Origin: Bufo bufo
Taxonomy: Eukaryota; Chordata; Amphibia; Anura; Bufonidae
DNA length: 64,000 nt
Reading direction: 5' to 3'
NCBI RefSeq assembly: GCF_905171765.1
Contig: NC_053393.1
Coordinates: 70,711,371-70,775,370 of the forward strand
The notes under the pieces are model-generated. The model was given only the letters and a program-made list of their open reading frames with translations, was not told the DNA's origin and did not search any database. Below, one piece after another: positions 21,735-33,112 of the stretch (within the stretch, counting starts at the first letter, position 1; each line of letters starts with the position of its first letter). A program made the position numbers and the translations under genes.

Positions 21735-22049
21735 TCTTAAAGGGTCACTGTACTTTAACACAATTTTATGTCACTTAATAGAGAATAGTGTGACTAGTAA
21801 ATCACTTTATTTAAAAATCTGTTGACCTGAAAAAAGCTGTAAAGTTATGGCCACTAGGGGTCTCACGTCCACTTAATTTGCAGTCCTATGCCTATTGTCA
21901 TGCAAAATCCTTCCCTGGTAACAGAGACTCAGAAGACGGCTGAGAGGAAGCAGGGACTTGTCAGAGCTAGCTAAGATAAAACAACTGCTTCTACACTGTT
22001 TCTGAATTCAAAGGAGGCTCCTGCCTTTCTGTAAGTGTGATCTCCCCCT
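21735..22049. other. Left flank of solo LTR; possible TTAA element
   Basis: It begins TTAAAGGGTCACTGTAC at about 21,738. A possible partner, GTACGCTTTAAAA, occurs at about 24,279 beyond the LTR, so the LTR may have split one element. The match between the ends is weak. Confidence 0.35.
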
Positions 22050-24046
22050 TGTCACGGTGCTGTTCACTGTGACAGTTGTGGCCGTGTAGGCTGGCTGCAG
22101 GTTCTCTCGCGTACTGGCTGCAGGCTGCCTCCTGTGTAAGCTGGTTGCTTGGGAATGCGTGCTGGCTGCGGTGTCTTGTGTGAACTGCTGCCTGTGAATG
22201 TTTGCACTCGCCGTATCTGCATCTCTGTGCAGTTCTTGTCACAGTTGCTGTGTAGGCTTGCTGCAGGCTCTCTCGCGTACTGGCTGCAGGCTGACACCTG
22301 TGTATGCTGGTTGCTTGGGACTGCGTGCTGGCTGCGGTGTGTGTGTGAACTGTGGCCTGTGTTGTGGCTTCCCGCATCTGCATTTCTGTGGTTCCTGTCA
22401 CCGGTGCCATGCAGTACTTTGTGTACTGGCTGTGGGTGTTCCCATGTATGCTGGTTCTGCGATGCGTGCTGGCTGCGGCCTTGTGTGTGAACTGTGGCAT
22501 GTATGGTTTGTTCTATGGTTCTGGTTATCCTGGTTCTGATGGGGTTAACATTCTCTGATCTGTTCCTGGGTGTGTCTTATCAGGAGCCCTCATTATGCAG
22601 CTATATGTACCTGTGAGCTGTGGGGTTTTGGGTCAGTCTCTTGTGTCTTGCTGGGTGTAGCCCCTTGCTGCTGACCCAGGTTTTTTTACCATCTGCCCTT
22701 CTGTCACGGACGCTCCCGTGACAGGTGACAGGAGATCAGAGAGACTGGCAACACGTGGGTTAATCTGAATGGTTCCTTGTGGATCATTGTGTCTGTGTTG
22801 TTTTGGTAATGACCACACCTCTGGCAGGTGTTGTTGGTTTGGTCATTTAACTTCCCCTATTTATTACTGCTTACCCCTTTTGGGGGTGCGGTTTATAGTT
22901 TCTGGACTCTGGGCTAGCTGGTTGTTGGATCTCTGTTGAGCTCCTGGCGCTGCCTTTGCTCCACGTGAAGTTAAGTGTCATCTTCCCGATTTGTATTTTG
23001 TTTGTTGTATTTCCCTGTCTTTTGTATCTAGGCCTGAGGGATACTCCTGTTCATCCTTCTGGTAGAGGAATAGGTTGTCTCAAGTCCTGTCACTATACCA
23101 GGGCCCTACAGTGTGTGTTAGAGCTCTAGGTTCCTGTGTATGAACTTTCCTACCATCGAGGTCATACTGACAGTTAGTCAGGACTTGGATTAGGGTTCTT
23201 CTAGGAGGGGACCTTCTCCTTTACCCTAGTTCCTATCCCCTTTCCTCCTGTGCTCAGTGTGGAGTTTCCTACTCACACCACATCCGTGACACCTAACTGT
23301 GTGGTGTCGCCTGGTATAATGATGTTGGTGTTGTTGATGTTATAGCCTTGCCTGTTCTTCTGTACCTGTTCTCTGTCTGGATCCACTCTGTTCCATGTCT
23401 AGCCTAGCAGTGCTATAACTGCATCTGATAGCCTGGCAGTGCTAAACTGCTTCTGATCTAGACTGTTCCTTGCCTGTCCTGCAGTGCCTTACTGCTTCTG
23501 TTCCTATGTTTGTCCTGCCTTCGTGAGAGGGTCCCTGGGTTCTCCGGAGGGAGGATCTCTAGTCTGTGTGCAGCTCTGCCTGAGACCGCCATGCTTCCAT
23601 TCCACTTGGGGTCCAGGCACCTGCTTCTGTGCTGGTTCCCGTTTGTCTTGTTGTCTGATCCATGTCCTGAGTTTGTTTGGGTTCCAGTGCTGTTGACTGT
23701 TTCCGCTGGTGCTTGCACCAGCGTGGTTCTCTGCAGGTAGGGGCCAAGTGTATCGGGACCTTCCTGGAGGTGTGACCAGTGAGTCCTCGGCGCAGTTCAT
23801 CCCCACCACCAGAGGCTCTGTGAAGAACGTTGCTCACTGGCTCTCCGCCCTCAGGGTTTTGCCTCTGGTCTGCCGGTGCACTTGGTTCTGTGGTAGTGAT
23901 ACCTCTATTGCACAACCTGCATATGCAACTGTCATGTTCCTTATTACATTTGTAATAAAGTACTCTATTGGTCCCTGGTCTGTATCTTGCCTGTGTCCTG
24001 TTTGCAAGACGTCCCGGAGATCTGCCTGGGCTTCCAGCATGTGACA
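22050..24046 (+). mobile_element. Solo LTR, ~2.0 kb
   Basis: It starts TGTCACGG and ends ATGTGACA, giving a TGTCAC/GTGACA terminal repeat. The flanking CCCCT/CCTCT match at 4 of 5 bp as an aged TSD. CTATTTATTAC (about 22,855) can serve as a TATA box, and AATAAA at 23,952 as the poly(A) signal about 90 bp before the end, giving plus orientation. No internal coding region is present. A second possible start, TGTCACGGACGC, lies at 22,702. It resembles Ty3/Gypsy-type LTRs; the class is inferred. Confidence 0.6.
22076..22510. repeat. ~165-bp tandem repeat within the LTR, 2.5 copies
   Basis: GTAGGCTGGCTGCAGGTTCT followed by CTCGCGTACTGG recurs at about 22,086, 22,250 and, partly, 22,420, together with TGCGTGCTGGCTGCGG. 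Upstream-region duplications of this kind are common in LTR promoters. Confidence 0.75.
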
Positions 24047-25057
24047 CCTCTTATTTGTTCTATGAGCTCTGGAAGTAAGGGAAAGGACATCACAGCATTA
24101 CAGTGCTGGCGGAAGGGATACGCCTCCTGCTTATGAGTGAAATGCATCTTGCTGTGCAGGTAAAACAGGGAGAATTTGGCTGAAACAAACATTAGGGAAG
24201 CCCAAACATAACTGTTCCTTCACAGTTATGGCTGTACAAAGAAGCACAGCCATTATGCAAACTTTTTTTAAACTCAGGTACGCTTTAAAATTAAATAACA
24301 TTAATGCTTATGAAAATGTGTAGAAAACTGGGACTCGCTCCTCTTTTCTAAGTTTCATATCTCCACCCATCCCTTGGTTGAACTTCATGGACTTATGCCT
24401 TTTTTCAACCATATTAACTATGTAATGATGTGTCTCTGCCTGGTTAATAAAACTCCACAGTCCATGGCAATACATAACACACGTGGAAGGAGCTTGTTTT
24501 GAAATATGATCTATCGTCTTAAGCAAAAGAGCTGTCATATTGATTAATGACCTGTCTGTCTGTAACACGACTGTCTATATTGTTAGGAACTGTGCTCCTC
24601 CATTAGACAGCGAGGCATGTTCTAACTTGTCATGCTGGGACATTCATCAGCTCTGACATGTCTTCTGTTCCTAGAAAAAACATTCCCGTAACTTTACCTT
24701 CCTCATAGTTGAATCTCCAGCCTTGCTATTAAAGTGTGAACCCTCTAGGAAACAACTATACCATGAAATAGAGATTAATAGTCTTGTAGGTGCTGGACTA
24801 AAGGGTTTTGGGGCCTCATAACCTTTACCCACTGCCCCTTCCCCTTTGATGACAAATGCAGCTGTGGTTAAAAGTCCACTGACACAGGGCAAATACTATC
24901 ACAATTAGTTTCTGAACGCTGATAATGATAACTGTCTAGTATAAATGCACAGAAATATCCAGGGCTGCAGCTATAGGGGCTCAGAGATAGCAGATGGACC
25001 CATGACCTACAGATTTATGGGGTGTCTGGGTTTGGAATATTTATAGTCTATCCTCAG
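24047..25057. other. Unassigned, with an L2-like 3' end fragment
   Basis: At 24,370-24,425 TTGGTTGAACTTCATGGACT followed by TTTTTTCAACC and TAACTATGTAA matches the 3' terminus typical of L2-like non-LTR elements (plus strand). The rest is unassigned. Confidence 0.45.
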
Positions 25058-25378
25058 GCACTGGCGTACATAGAAATCACTGGGCCCCATGGCAAGAATC
25101 TGAATTGGGCCCCCTTGTGAGTGACCCATCGCACCCCTTAGTGTACATGCACATCTACTGCATGGGTTCCAGCAGAAGCCTCCGTTGCAGATTCTGGCAA
25201 AACAAAGGGCAAAACATCATTGTGAATGGGATCCGGCAGGTGCCAGCAGTGTTTAGCATATGCTGGATCTGGCGATTCTGGAATTCTGCTGGTGGCTGGA
25301 ACAGAATACCAAAATCTGATGGCAAGTGATTACCTGGCCTTACCTGATGAACTGTGCCTGATGCTGCTGCTTTTTATA
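25058..25378. mobile_element. hAT-like MITE left end
   Basis: CACTGGCGTACATAG with CACTGGGCCCC resembles another CAGnGGCG hAT terminus. No right end was found. It runs into one unit of the 20.4-kb tandem array. Confidence 0.35.
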
Positions 25379-25756
25379 TACAGTTGCAAGAAAAAGTATG
25401 TGAACCCTTTGTAATGATATGGATTTCTGCACAAATTGGTCATAAAATGTGATCTGATCTTCATCTAAGTCACAACCATAGACAATCACAGTCTGCTTAA
25501 ACTAATAACACACAAACAATTAAATGTTACCATGTTTTTATTGAACACACCAAGTAAACATTCACAGTGCAGGTGGAAAAAGTATGTGTACCCCTAGACT
25601 AATGACATCTCCAAGAGCTAATTGGAGTGAGGTGTCAGCCAACTGGAGTCCAATCAATGAGATGAGATTGGAGGTGTTGGTTACAGCTGCCCTGCCCTAT
25701 AAAAAGTACACACCAGTTCTGGGTTTGCTTTTCACAAGAAGCATTGCCTGATGTGA

Positions 25757-26530
25757 ATGATGCCTCGCACAAAAGAGCTCTCAGAAGACCTACGATTAAG
25801 AATTGTTGACTTGCATAAAGCTGGAAAGGGTTATAAAAGTATCTCCAAAAGCCTTGCTGTTCATCAGTCCACAGTAAGACAAATTGTCTATAAATGGAGA
25901 AAGTTCAGCACTGCTGCTACTCTCCCTAGGAGTGGCCGTCCTGTAAAAATGACTGCATGAGCACAGCACAGACTGCTCAATGAGGTAAAGAAGAATCCTA
26001 GAGTGTCAGCTAAAGACTTACAAAAGTCTCTGGCATATGCTAACATCCCTGTTAGCGAATCTACGATACGTAAAACCAGGGCTTTTTTTCTCAGAGAAAA
26101 GGTGGTGGAACTCACCCCCCCCCCCTCCCCTGGCAGCCTATCAGAGGAACAGAGAGGAGACACACCTCTCCCTGCCCTGCCACATTACAGACATTTGTAT
26201 TGCCGTCCTGAGGATGGCGATACAGATGAGATGACTTTGGAGATGAGTGAGCGCTTCCACAATGGAAGCGCAGCGCTCATCTCCTGCTGTGCCCTGCCGG
26301 CGCCCCCCTTCTGACAGCGCCCCGGGCGGCTGCCCGGCCCGCCCACCCCAAGAAACGGCCCTGCAGTAACTAAAGGGGGGCGGGGCGAGTCGGCAGAAAA
26401 TAGGTGGCGGAACACCGTTCCGGGGCGTTCCGCCAGAAAAAAAGGCCTGCGTAAAACACTAAACAAGAATGGATTTCATGGGAGGATTGGTTAAAGTTAT
26501 TGCTGCCAAACCAGGTTCAACCAGTTATTA
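25757..26530 (+). pseudogene. Tc1-type transposase pseudogene, catalytic core deleted
   Basis: The frame from 25,757 (or the next ATG, 25,760) begins [20 protein letters not shown], the first DNA-binding HTH of a Tc1 transposase, followed by the GRPVK hinge. A TGA at about 25,958 stops it. The frame then resumes through [20 protein letters not shown] to STIRKT, where a hAT MITE is inserted. After the MITE it runs LNKNGFHGRI, then jumps to the last codons (VKVIAAKPGSTSY, stop at about 26,530). The whole DDE domain is gone, so it can only be mobilised in trans. Confidence 0.92.
26077..26449. mobile_element. Non-autonomous hAT MITE nested in Tc1
   Basis: Termini CAGGGCTTTTTTTCTC and AGAAAAAAAGGCCTG are flanked by a perfect 8-bp TSD CGTAAAAC (26,069-26,076 and 26,450-26,457). 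Inside, AGGTGGTGGAACTCA and TAGGTGGCGGAACACCG form a subterminal repeat. It inserted within a transposase codon run, so it is younger than the Tc1 copy. Confidence 0.93.
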
Positions 26531-27030
26531 AATCCAAGGGTTCACATACTTTTTCCACCTGCACTGTGAATGTTTACTTGGTGTGTTCAATAAAAACATG
26601 GTAACATTTAATTCTTTGTGTGTTATTAGTTTAAGCAGACTGTGATTGTCTATTGTTGTGACTTAGATGAAGATCAGATCACATTTTATGACCAATTTGT
26701 GCAGAAATCCATATCATTCCAAAGGGTTCACATACTTTTTCTTGCAACTGTAGTGTGTCATCCTCTTCCCATGGACTGTACCTGCTTCTGCTTCTTCACG
26801 TCCTCCTCAATGCTGACTTATTGTTTGTGCTGCTGGCAGAGCAAGGTGAGGGCCTGGGGCAGATCTTCACAGAGCTGGACTGGAGTCTGGACTGGAGACG
26901 CTACTGGATCTGGTCAGTCAGGTCACAGTGCGAGGAGTGCCAGCAGAGGAACAGGACAGGGACATTTTTCAAAGAGCAGACACAGAAAACGAAAGGATTT
27001 TATCCAGTCACAACTGATGTTTCTCTGACT

Positions 27031-27885
27031 TCTGCAAAACCTCCTAATACACACCTCAGCTGCAGAAGAACTTCCTAATACACACCTTAGCTGCTGCAGA
27101 ACCTCCTAATACACACCTCAGCTGCTGCAGGACCTCCTAATACACACCTTAGCTGCTGCAGAACCTCCTAATACACACCTCAGCTGCTGCAGAACCTCCT
27201 AATACACACCTTAGCTGCTACAGACCCTCCTAATACACACATCAGCTTCTGCAAAACCTCATGATACACACCTCAGCTTCTGCAGAACCTCCTAATACAC
27301 GCCTCAGCTGCTGCAGAACCTCCTAATACACACCTCAGCTGCTGCAGAACATCATAGTACACACCTCAGCTGATGCAGAACCTCATAATACACACAACAG
27401 CTGCTGCAGAACCTCCTAATACACACCTCAGCTGCTGAAGAACATCATAGTACACACCTCAGCTGCTGCAGAACTTGATAGTACACACATCAGCTGCTGC
27501 AGAACCTCCTAATACACACCTTAGCTTCTGCAGAACCTCCTAATACACACCTCAGCTGCTGGAGAACCTCCTAAAACACACCTCAGCTGCTGCAGAACAT
27601 CATAATACACACCTCAGATGCTAGAGAACCTCATAGTACACACATCGGCTGCTGCAGAACCTCCTGAAACACACTTCAGCTGCTGCAGAACCTCCTACTA
27701 CACACCTCAGCTGCTGCAAAATCTCCTAATACACACCTCAGCTGCTACAGAACCTCATAATACACCTCAACTGCTGCAGAACCTCTTAGTACACACCTCA
27801 GCTGCTGCACAACCTCCTAACACACCTCAGCTGCTGCAGAACCTCCTAATACACACCTCAGCTGCTTCAGAACATCATAATCTGA
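27031..27885. repeat. Minisatellite, 31-bp unit, ~27 copies
   Basis: CCTCCTAATACACACCTCAG plus CTGCTGCAGAA repeats with scattered CATCATAGT and TTAGC variants. Open frames across it are by-products of the unit. The upstream 280 bp (26,753-27,030) are unassigned. Confidence 0.93.
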
Positions 27886-28306
27886 TGCTAGAACATATAA
27901 GCCTTTAATCACATCTATGTTGGGGCCTCATTCGCAGATCAGGTAATAAATGCTTTGCATAATTTCATAGCCTGGAAGATTGAACCCATCAGATCTCATC
28001 ATGGTCAGAGGGATCCGTCAGGTGTTGTTGTCCGTGAAGTGCCAGATCCAGAACTACGGTGATTTTTGTTGATTTGCTCCTTTGACAGCAGACAGCGAAC
28101 ATCACCAGCACAGATGTTAACAAAGCCTAATACACACCTCAGAAGCTGCAGAACGTCACAATACTGACAAGGGAACTACAAGTCTCATCACCAGATTGTT
28201 ATTATTGAAAATTAGGGAGCAACACAGGGAGAGGTAAAATGGAGAGAACTACAACTCCCAGAATGTCCCGGTTGTTATTATCGGATACTACACAGAGAGA
28301 GTATAA
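27886..28306. other. Unassigned sequence
   Basis: No gene. 28,220-28,300 opens a degenerate family with GAGAACTACAACTCCCAG that continues after the next MITE. Confidence 0.45.
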
Positions 28307-28512
28307 GGCCGGGTTCACATCACTGTTTAGTTTTCCGTATGTCTGATCGGTCAGGAGAACAGAAAAAAAAAGGAAAACGGATCCTGTATTTCAAGCATCA
28401 GTTCTGCACATTTGGCATCTGTTTATGCCATTTCTGTCTGAGATTCGTTATTTTAGACGGAAAAAAGTTCTGCACACAAAACGGAAAACTAAACGGTGAT
28501 GTGAACCCAGCC
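28307..28512. mobile_element. Short Harbinger-like MITE, 206 bp
   Basis: Ends GGCCGGGTTCACATCAC and GTGATGTGAACCCAGCC are flanked by TAA (28,304-28,306 and 28,513-28,515). Sub-ends GTTTAGTTTTCCGT and ACGGAAAACTAAAC extend the hairpin. Confidence 0.88.
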
Positions 28513-28515
28513 TAA

Positions 28516-28808
28516 GAAGAGAGAACTACAAGTCCCAGCATGTTCAGAATATTATAGGGCATCATCCAGGTGTACTAGGTGAAAGGAAATAACTATAACC
28601 CCCAGCATGGCCAGACTTATTATGGGGCATCAGTATATATTACAGAGAGGAGGTACAAGAGGAGAGAACTACAACTACCAGCATTACAAAACTGTACTAG
28701 GGCATAAGTTGAAATTACATGGAGAGGGATACAATAGGCCAGAAGAACTACAACTCCCAGAATTACCAGACTGTACTAGGGCATACGTTTAAATTAAATG
28801 GAGAGGGA
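28516..28808. repeat. Degenerate ~90-bp repeat
   Basis: GAGAGAACTACAACTCCCAG, CAGACTGTACTAGGGCAT and GGAGAGGGATACA recur three times between 28,516 and 28,808, and once before the MITE. Confidence 0.6.
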
Positions 28809-28812
28809 TATA

Positions 28813-30277
28813 CACTGCTCAAAAAAATAAAGGGAACACAAAAATAACACATCCTGAATTAATGAAATATTCTTCTGAAATACTTTGTTCTTTACATAGT
28901 TGAATGTGCTGACATCACACAAAAATCACACAAAAAAAAATAATGGAAATCAAATTTTTCAACCCATGGAGGTCTGGATTTGGAGTCACACTCAAAATTA
29001 AAGTGGAAAAACACACTACAGGCTGATCCAACTTTGATGTAATGTCCTTAAAACAAGTCAAAATGAGGCTCAGTAGTGTGTGTGGCCTCCACGTGCCTGT
29101 ATGACCTCCCTACAACGCCTGTGCATGCTCCTGATGAGGTGGCGGACGGTCTCCTGAGGGATCTCCTCCCAGACCTGGACTAAAGCATCTGCCACCTCTG
29201 GACAGTCTGTGGTGCAACGTGACGTTGGTGGATAGAGCGAGACATGATGTCCCAGATGTGCTCAATTGGATTCAGGTCTGGGGAACGGGCGGGCCAGTCC
29301 ATAGCATCAATGCCTTCGTCTTGCAGGAACTGCTGACACACTCCAGCCACATGAGGTCTAGCATTGTCTTGCATTAGGAGGAACCCCGGGCCAACCGCAC
29401 CAGCATATGGTCTCACAAGGGGTCTTAGGATCTCATCTCGGTACCTAATGGCAGTCAGGCTACCTCTGGCGAGCACATGGAGGGCTGTGCGGCCCTCCAA
29501 AGAAATGCCACCCCACACCATTACTGACCCAATGCCAAACCGGTCATGCTGGAGGATGTTGCAGGCAGCAGAACGTTCTCCAAATGCCAAACGTCCTGCA
29601 CGGTGTTGGGCTGTAAGCACAACCCCCACCTGTGGATGTCGGGCCCTCATATCACCCTCATGGAGTCTGTTTCTGACCGTTTGAGCAGACACATGCACAT
29701 TTGTGGCCTGCTGGAGGTCATTTTGCAAGGCTCTGGCAGTGCTCCTCCTGTTCCTCCTTGCACAAAGGCGGAGGTAGCGGTCCTGCTGCTGGGTTGTTGC
29801 CCTCCTACGGCCTCCTCCACGTCTCCTGATGTACTGGCCTGTCTCCTGGTAGCGCCTCCATGCTCTGGACACTACGCTGACAGACACAGCAAACCTTCTT
29901 GCCACAGCTCGCATTAATGTGCCATCCTGGATAAGCTGCACTACCTGAGCCACATGTGTGGGTTGTAGACTCCGTCTCATGCTACCACTAGAGTGAAAGC
30001 ACCGCCAGCATTTAAAAGTGACCAAAACATCAGCCAGGAAGCATAGGAACTGAGAAGTGGTCTGTGGTCACCACCTGCAGAACCACTCCTTTATTGGGGG
30101 TGTCTTGCTAATTGCCTATAATTTCCACCTGTTGTCTATCCCATTTGCACAACAGCATGTGAAATTGATTGTCACTCAGTGTTGCTTCCTAAGTGGACAG
30201 TTTGATTTCACAGAAGTGTGATTGACTTGGAGTTAGATTGTGTTGTTTAAGTGTTCCCTTTATTTTTTTGAGCAGTG
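28813..30277 (-). mobile_element. Tc1/mariner element, DD34E type
   Basis: Termini CACTGCTCAAAAAAATAAAG and CTTTATTTTTTTGAGCAGTG are flanked by TA (28,811-28,812 and 30,278-30,279). The ~1.47-kb body carries one transposase gene on the minus strand. Ends and gene are typical of a Tc1-like family found in fish and frogs. The gene is damaged (next entry). Confidence 0.95.
29053..29980 (-). pseudogene. Tc1-type transposase with deleted first catalytic Asp
   Basis: The likely start is the ATG at 29,980 ([20 protein letters not shown]); 15 extra codons upstream are open. N-terminal HTH motifs, a GGGRRR hinge (GRPR-like) and [12 protein letters not shown] are present. The text then jumps from AGRLAFGE straight to [14 protein letters not shown]. 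Relative to the family this skips about 38 residues with the first catalytic aspartate (the TDES motif). The second Asp (MQDNARPH) and the Glu (NPIEHIWD) remain 34 residues apart. A 1-bp loss near 29,195 then shifts the frame and truncates the tail, which resumes out of frame to about 29,053. Catalytically dead as it stands. Confidence 0.92.
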
Positions 30278-30279
30278 TA

Positions 30280-30391
30280 TTAGGACAGAACTACAACCTC
30301 TCCGTCAGGCACCACACAGAAGCTCCGCCCCCTCACAGCAACATCCTACAGGTCTTTCACAAGTCCTCTGCACTGGTCACATGATGCTGAT
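30280..30391. other. Spacer between Tc1 and hAT elements
   Basis: Short unassigned host sequence. It ends with the hAT TSD ATGCTGAT. Confidence 0.5.
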
Positions 30392-31977
30392 CAGGGGAGT
30401 TGCTAGGTCAAAACATTCAGGGCCTGGGCCCCTGATGTTTTGTCCCAGGCCCCGAATGTCCTGCCTGCCTGTTAGATATAACTGTATTGCCGTCCTCAGG
30501 ACGGCAATACAATTGAAACGTATACACTGCAAGAGCTGAAGGACCTGTGATGACCTCACAGGTCATGTGATCAGTTCTAAATGCAGTAGCTGAAAAGGAC
30601 CTGGGATGATGTCACCCTCATGTGACCAGTGCAGGAGAGCACTGCTCAGCAGTGAAGAGAAGTCCTGGGAAGAGGCTGAGGTGAGGTCTGTACATGAGGA
30701 GAGGTAAGTGAAGATTACTCAGTGTGAGAGGCAGAGCAATGTTGGGAGTTGTAGTTATTTAACTGGGACTGTATGTTAGGGCTGAAGGGAGGAAAGTTAT
30801 TTAAATGGGACAGTGAGGTGGAGTGATGTTATTTACATGGGACTGAAATTTGGAAGTGGCTGGGGTAGGGTGATGTTATTTACATGGGACTGTATGTTGA
30901 GGGGTAATGTTATTTATATGGGACTGCATGCTAAAGGCAGCTGTGGGAGGGAGTGATATTATTTACATAGGATTAAATGTTAAGGGGTAATGTTATTTAC
31001 ATGGGACTGCATGTTGGAGGTGGCTGGGGAGGGGGGATTTTATTTACATGGGACTGTATGGCGGAGGTGCTGAGGAATAATAATTTCTGAGGAAACTAAA
31101 TGGAGGAATATAACTACAGGGGGCACTGCAGGTGGCATTATAAATACTGGGGGCACTTCAGGGCGAGCATTATAACAGTAGGGGGGCGATATAAATACTG
31201 GGGGCAATGTGGGGGCATTTTAAATCCAGGGGACATTAAGCTTTCTTTTTACTACTGGGAGCTCTATAGGAGTGACTTATAGATTCGCATTATTTCTACT
31301 AAGAGCACTATGGGGTTGGCCTTATTACTACTGAAGTTCTATAGAGAGCTTTATTACCACTGGGGGAACAATAGGGGGGCCTTATTTCTACTGGGGGCTC
31401 TGTAAGGGCAATATTAATACTGGAGGGCTCTTCTACTAATGGAGGCACTCTGGTGGAGCACTATCACTGTTGGGTCCAGTAGGGGGCAGTATTTCTAATG
31501 AGGGCACTCTTGTGGAGCATTATGACTGTTGGGTCTAGTAGGGGGCAGTATTACTAATGAGAGCATTCTAGGAGGGAATTACTATTGGTGGGACTATGGG
31601 GAGTACTGTTACTATGGGGAAGATTATCTGTATGGCACTAATTTTTCTTCAGGATAGTATTTGGGGGTACAGAAAAGTAAGGAAGCTAAGATGTCTGTGT
31701 GTCACACTCTGCAGAGACTCTGCAGAGACGAGGCGGCTGAGAGAAGTGTCCAGACCGAATGGAGAAGATGATGACAGAGAAGATCTACATCAGAGGAGAC
31801 GTCACCTGGGAGGCCCTGGATGTGAGAGGTATGTGCTGCTGTATATCAAGTACAGCAAAATGTCTTCAGTGCTAGTGTTTGCAGGGGGGGGGGTATGCGG
31901 TTGTTCAACTTAGAGAATTGGGCCATATGCATTGGTGCTTGGGCCCCGGATCTTTTGAGACACTAGCAATGCCCCTG
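30392..31977. mobile_element. Long non-autonomous hAT element, 1.59 kb
   Basis: It begins CAGGGGAGTTGCTAGGTC and ends CACTAGCAATGCCCCTG. The flanking ATGCTGAT (30,384-30,391) and ATGCTGAC (31,978-31,985) match at 7 of 8. It shares ends with the 670-bp MITE at 3150-3819. The interior holds a GGTCAAAACATTCAGGG inverted segment, a TTGCCGTCCT/AGGACGGCAA hairpin, degenerate repeats (about 30,720-31,620) and a splice-site-like exon candidate near 31,700-31,830. No transposase. Confidence 0.85.
30900..31620. repeat. Degenerate array inside the hAT element
   Basis: First GATGTTATTTACATGGGACTG units (about 55 bp), then CTGGGGGCACTAT-type units; the latter theme is shared with 1201-1560. Non-coding. 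Confidence 0.6.
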
Positions 31978-31985
31978 ATGCTGAC

Positions 31986-32735
31986 ATCACCAAAGGTCCT
32001 TCAGACCTCTGCTGCTCTGCTATTCCTTGGCTTCCTGCACTGGTCACATGGTTGATGAAATCACCAAAGGTCCTTCTCCACTTCTTACATTCTCAGGTAG
32101 CCATACAAGTGTAATTAGTAGGCGGGGCCTATCCTCCACTGCGGGCCCCCGTCCCCCAGGAGCCCCATAGCAGCTGCGTGGTGTGCCTCTATTGGAGGTA
32201 TGCCACTGTCCTCAGGATAGGCCATCAATATCAGATCTGCAGGGGCCTGACTCTCAGCATCCATGCCGATCTGGTGTTTGAAGGGGCCGCAGCCACCATA
32301 CATGGAGGAGGCCCTTGCACAGGCCATCAATTTTGGGAAATGATCCCAAGCAGCAATTTGAAATTAAAGTGACAGCTCAACACTTATACGGGAGTCAGTA
32401 GCTACAGGGAATGATTACCTGATATTTATTTTCATCCTTTGCTGCTTTTTAGCTCAGATCCATTAGAGACTATAGTTAACTACAGTGCCTACGCAAAGTC
32501 TGGGGTAGTCTGAAACACACCTCCTCCCCCTGCAGCTCTGCCTGCTTAAATTGGCTACTGTGTATAACACATGCATATCACAGGTTCACCAAAAAGTCAG
32601 TGCATGGAGAACTTATTTCTATTACAGCAAGGGCAGAATGATTATAAAGTACAGAGTACTAATGCTAACAAGATGATTATCAAAAAACTCAGGGCATGGG
32701 TAATCTGGCCTAAAATTTCTTCCAACATAAAGACA
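31986..32735. other. Unassigned intergenic sequence
   Basis: No gene or repeat is securely recognised. TATGCCACTGTCC at about 32,200 vaguely resembles a hAT end. Confidence 0.4.
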
Positions 32736-32736
32736 G

Positions 32737-32935
32737 GGCTCGAGTCCTACGGGAACGTGTGGGAACGGTGTTCCTGCACTTTTTTCATAGCAGGAACGCC
32801 GTTCCCTTTCAGGGCCGCCTGTCTTTAATGCCTGGCAAAACGACCAGGAAGCGGTGAAGGCTTTGTACTCACCGTTTCCTGGTCCTCTGTAGGTAACGCT
32901 TGAAGTTAAAATATACTAAATCCGAGGCGTTCCCA
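32737..32935. mobile_element. Hairpin element, CAGGGCTCGAGTCC end
   Basis: A hAT-like left end is followed by the hairpin GGAACGGTGTTCCTGC...GCAGGAACGCCGTTCC. Next comes GACCAGGAAGCGGTGAAGG with its near-complement TTTCCTGGTC. The second hairpin also occurs at 54,833-54,880. The right end is not defined. Confidence 0.5.
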
Positions 32936-32939
32936 TGGT

Positions 32940-33112
32940 GATGGGGACGCTGCATCATTGGTGGGCAGTGCGCCCCCCCGGTATTAAAATCATTGGTGGG
33001 CAGTGCGCCCTCTCCCCGCCCTTCCCAGTATTAAAATCATTGGTGGGCAGTGCGCCCTTCCCCCCAGTATTAAAATCATTGGTGGGCAGTGCGCCCTCCC
33101 CCCCAATCATTG
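32940..33112. repeat. ~44-bp tandem repeat, 4 copies
   Basis: CATTGGTGGGCAGTGCGCCC, a C-rich spacer and AGTATTAAAAT repeat four times; spacer length varies in the C runs. Confidence 0.9.

Larger units (their letters stand above)
25381..26750 (+). mobile_element. Tc1/mariner element, internally deleted
   Basis: Ends CAGTTGCAAGAAAAAGTATG and CTTTTTCTTGCAACTG are flanked by TA (25,379-25,380 and 26,751-26,752). Long inverted ends of about 200 bp contain internal direct repeats: GGTTCACATACTTTTTCCAC recurs. This is the IR/DR layout of vertebrate Tc1 elements. The body is only 1370 bp even with a 373-bp hAT MITE inside. Confidence 0.95.

Noticed and set aside
21991..24047. Open frames up to 169 codons within the 22-24 kb LTR
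   Set aside because: No retroviral or Gypsy motif; they overlap a 165-bp tandem duplication and GC-rich LTR sequence.
25340..25380. CTGATGA at 25,344 as a hammerhead core
   Set aside because: No following stem II with GAAA; it belongs to the tandem unit with CTGTGCCTGATG.
29126..29175. CTGATGAG at 29,130 as another hammerhead
   Set aside because: No GAAA after a stem II and no stem I; it is ordinary Tc1 sequence.
29364..29917. Plus-strand frames of 106 and 123 codons at 29.4-29.9 kb
   Set aside because: Antisense shadows of the minus-strand Tc1 transposase.
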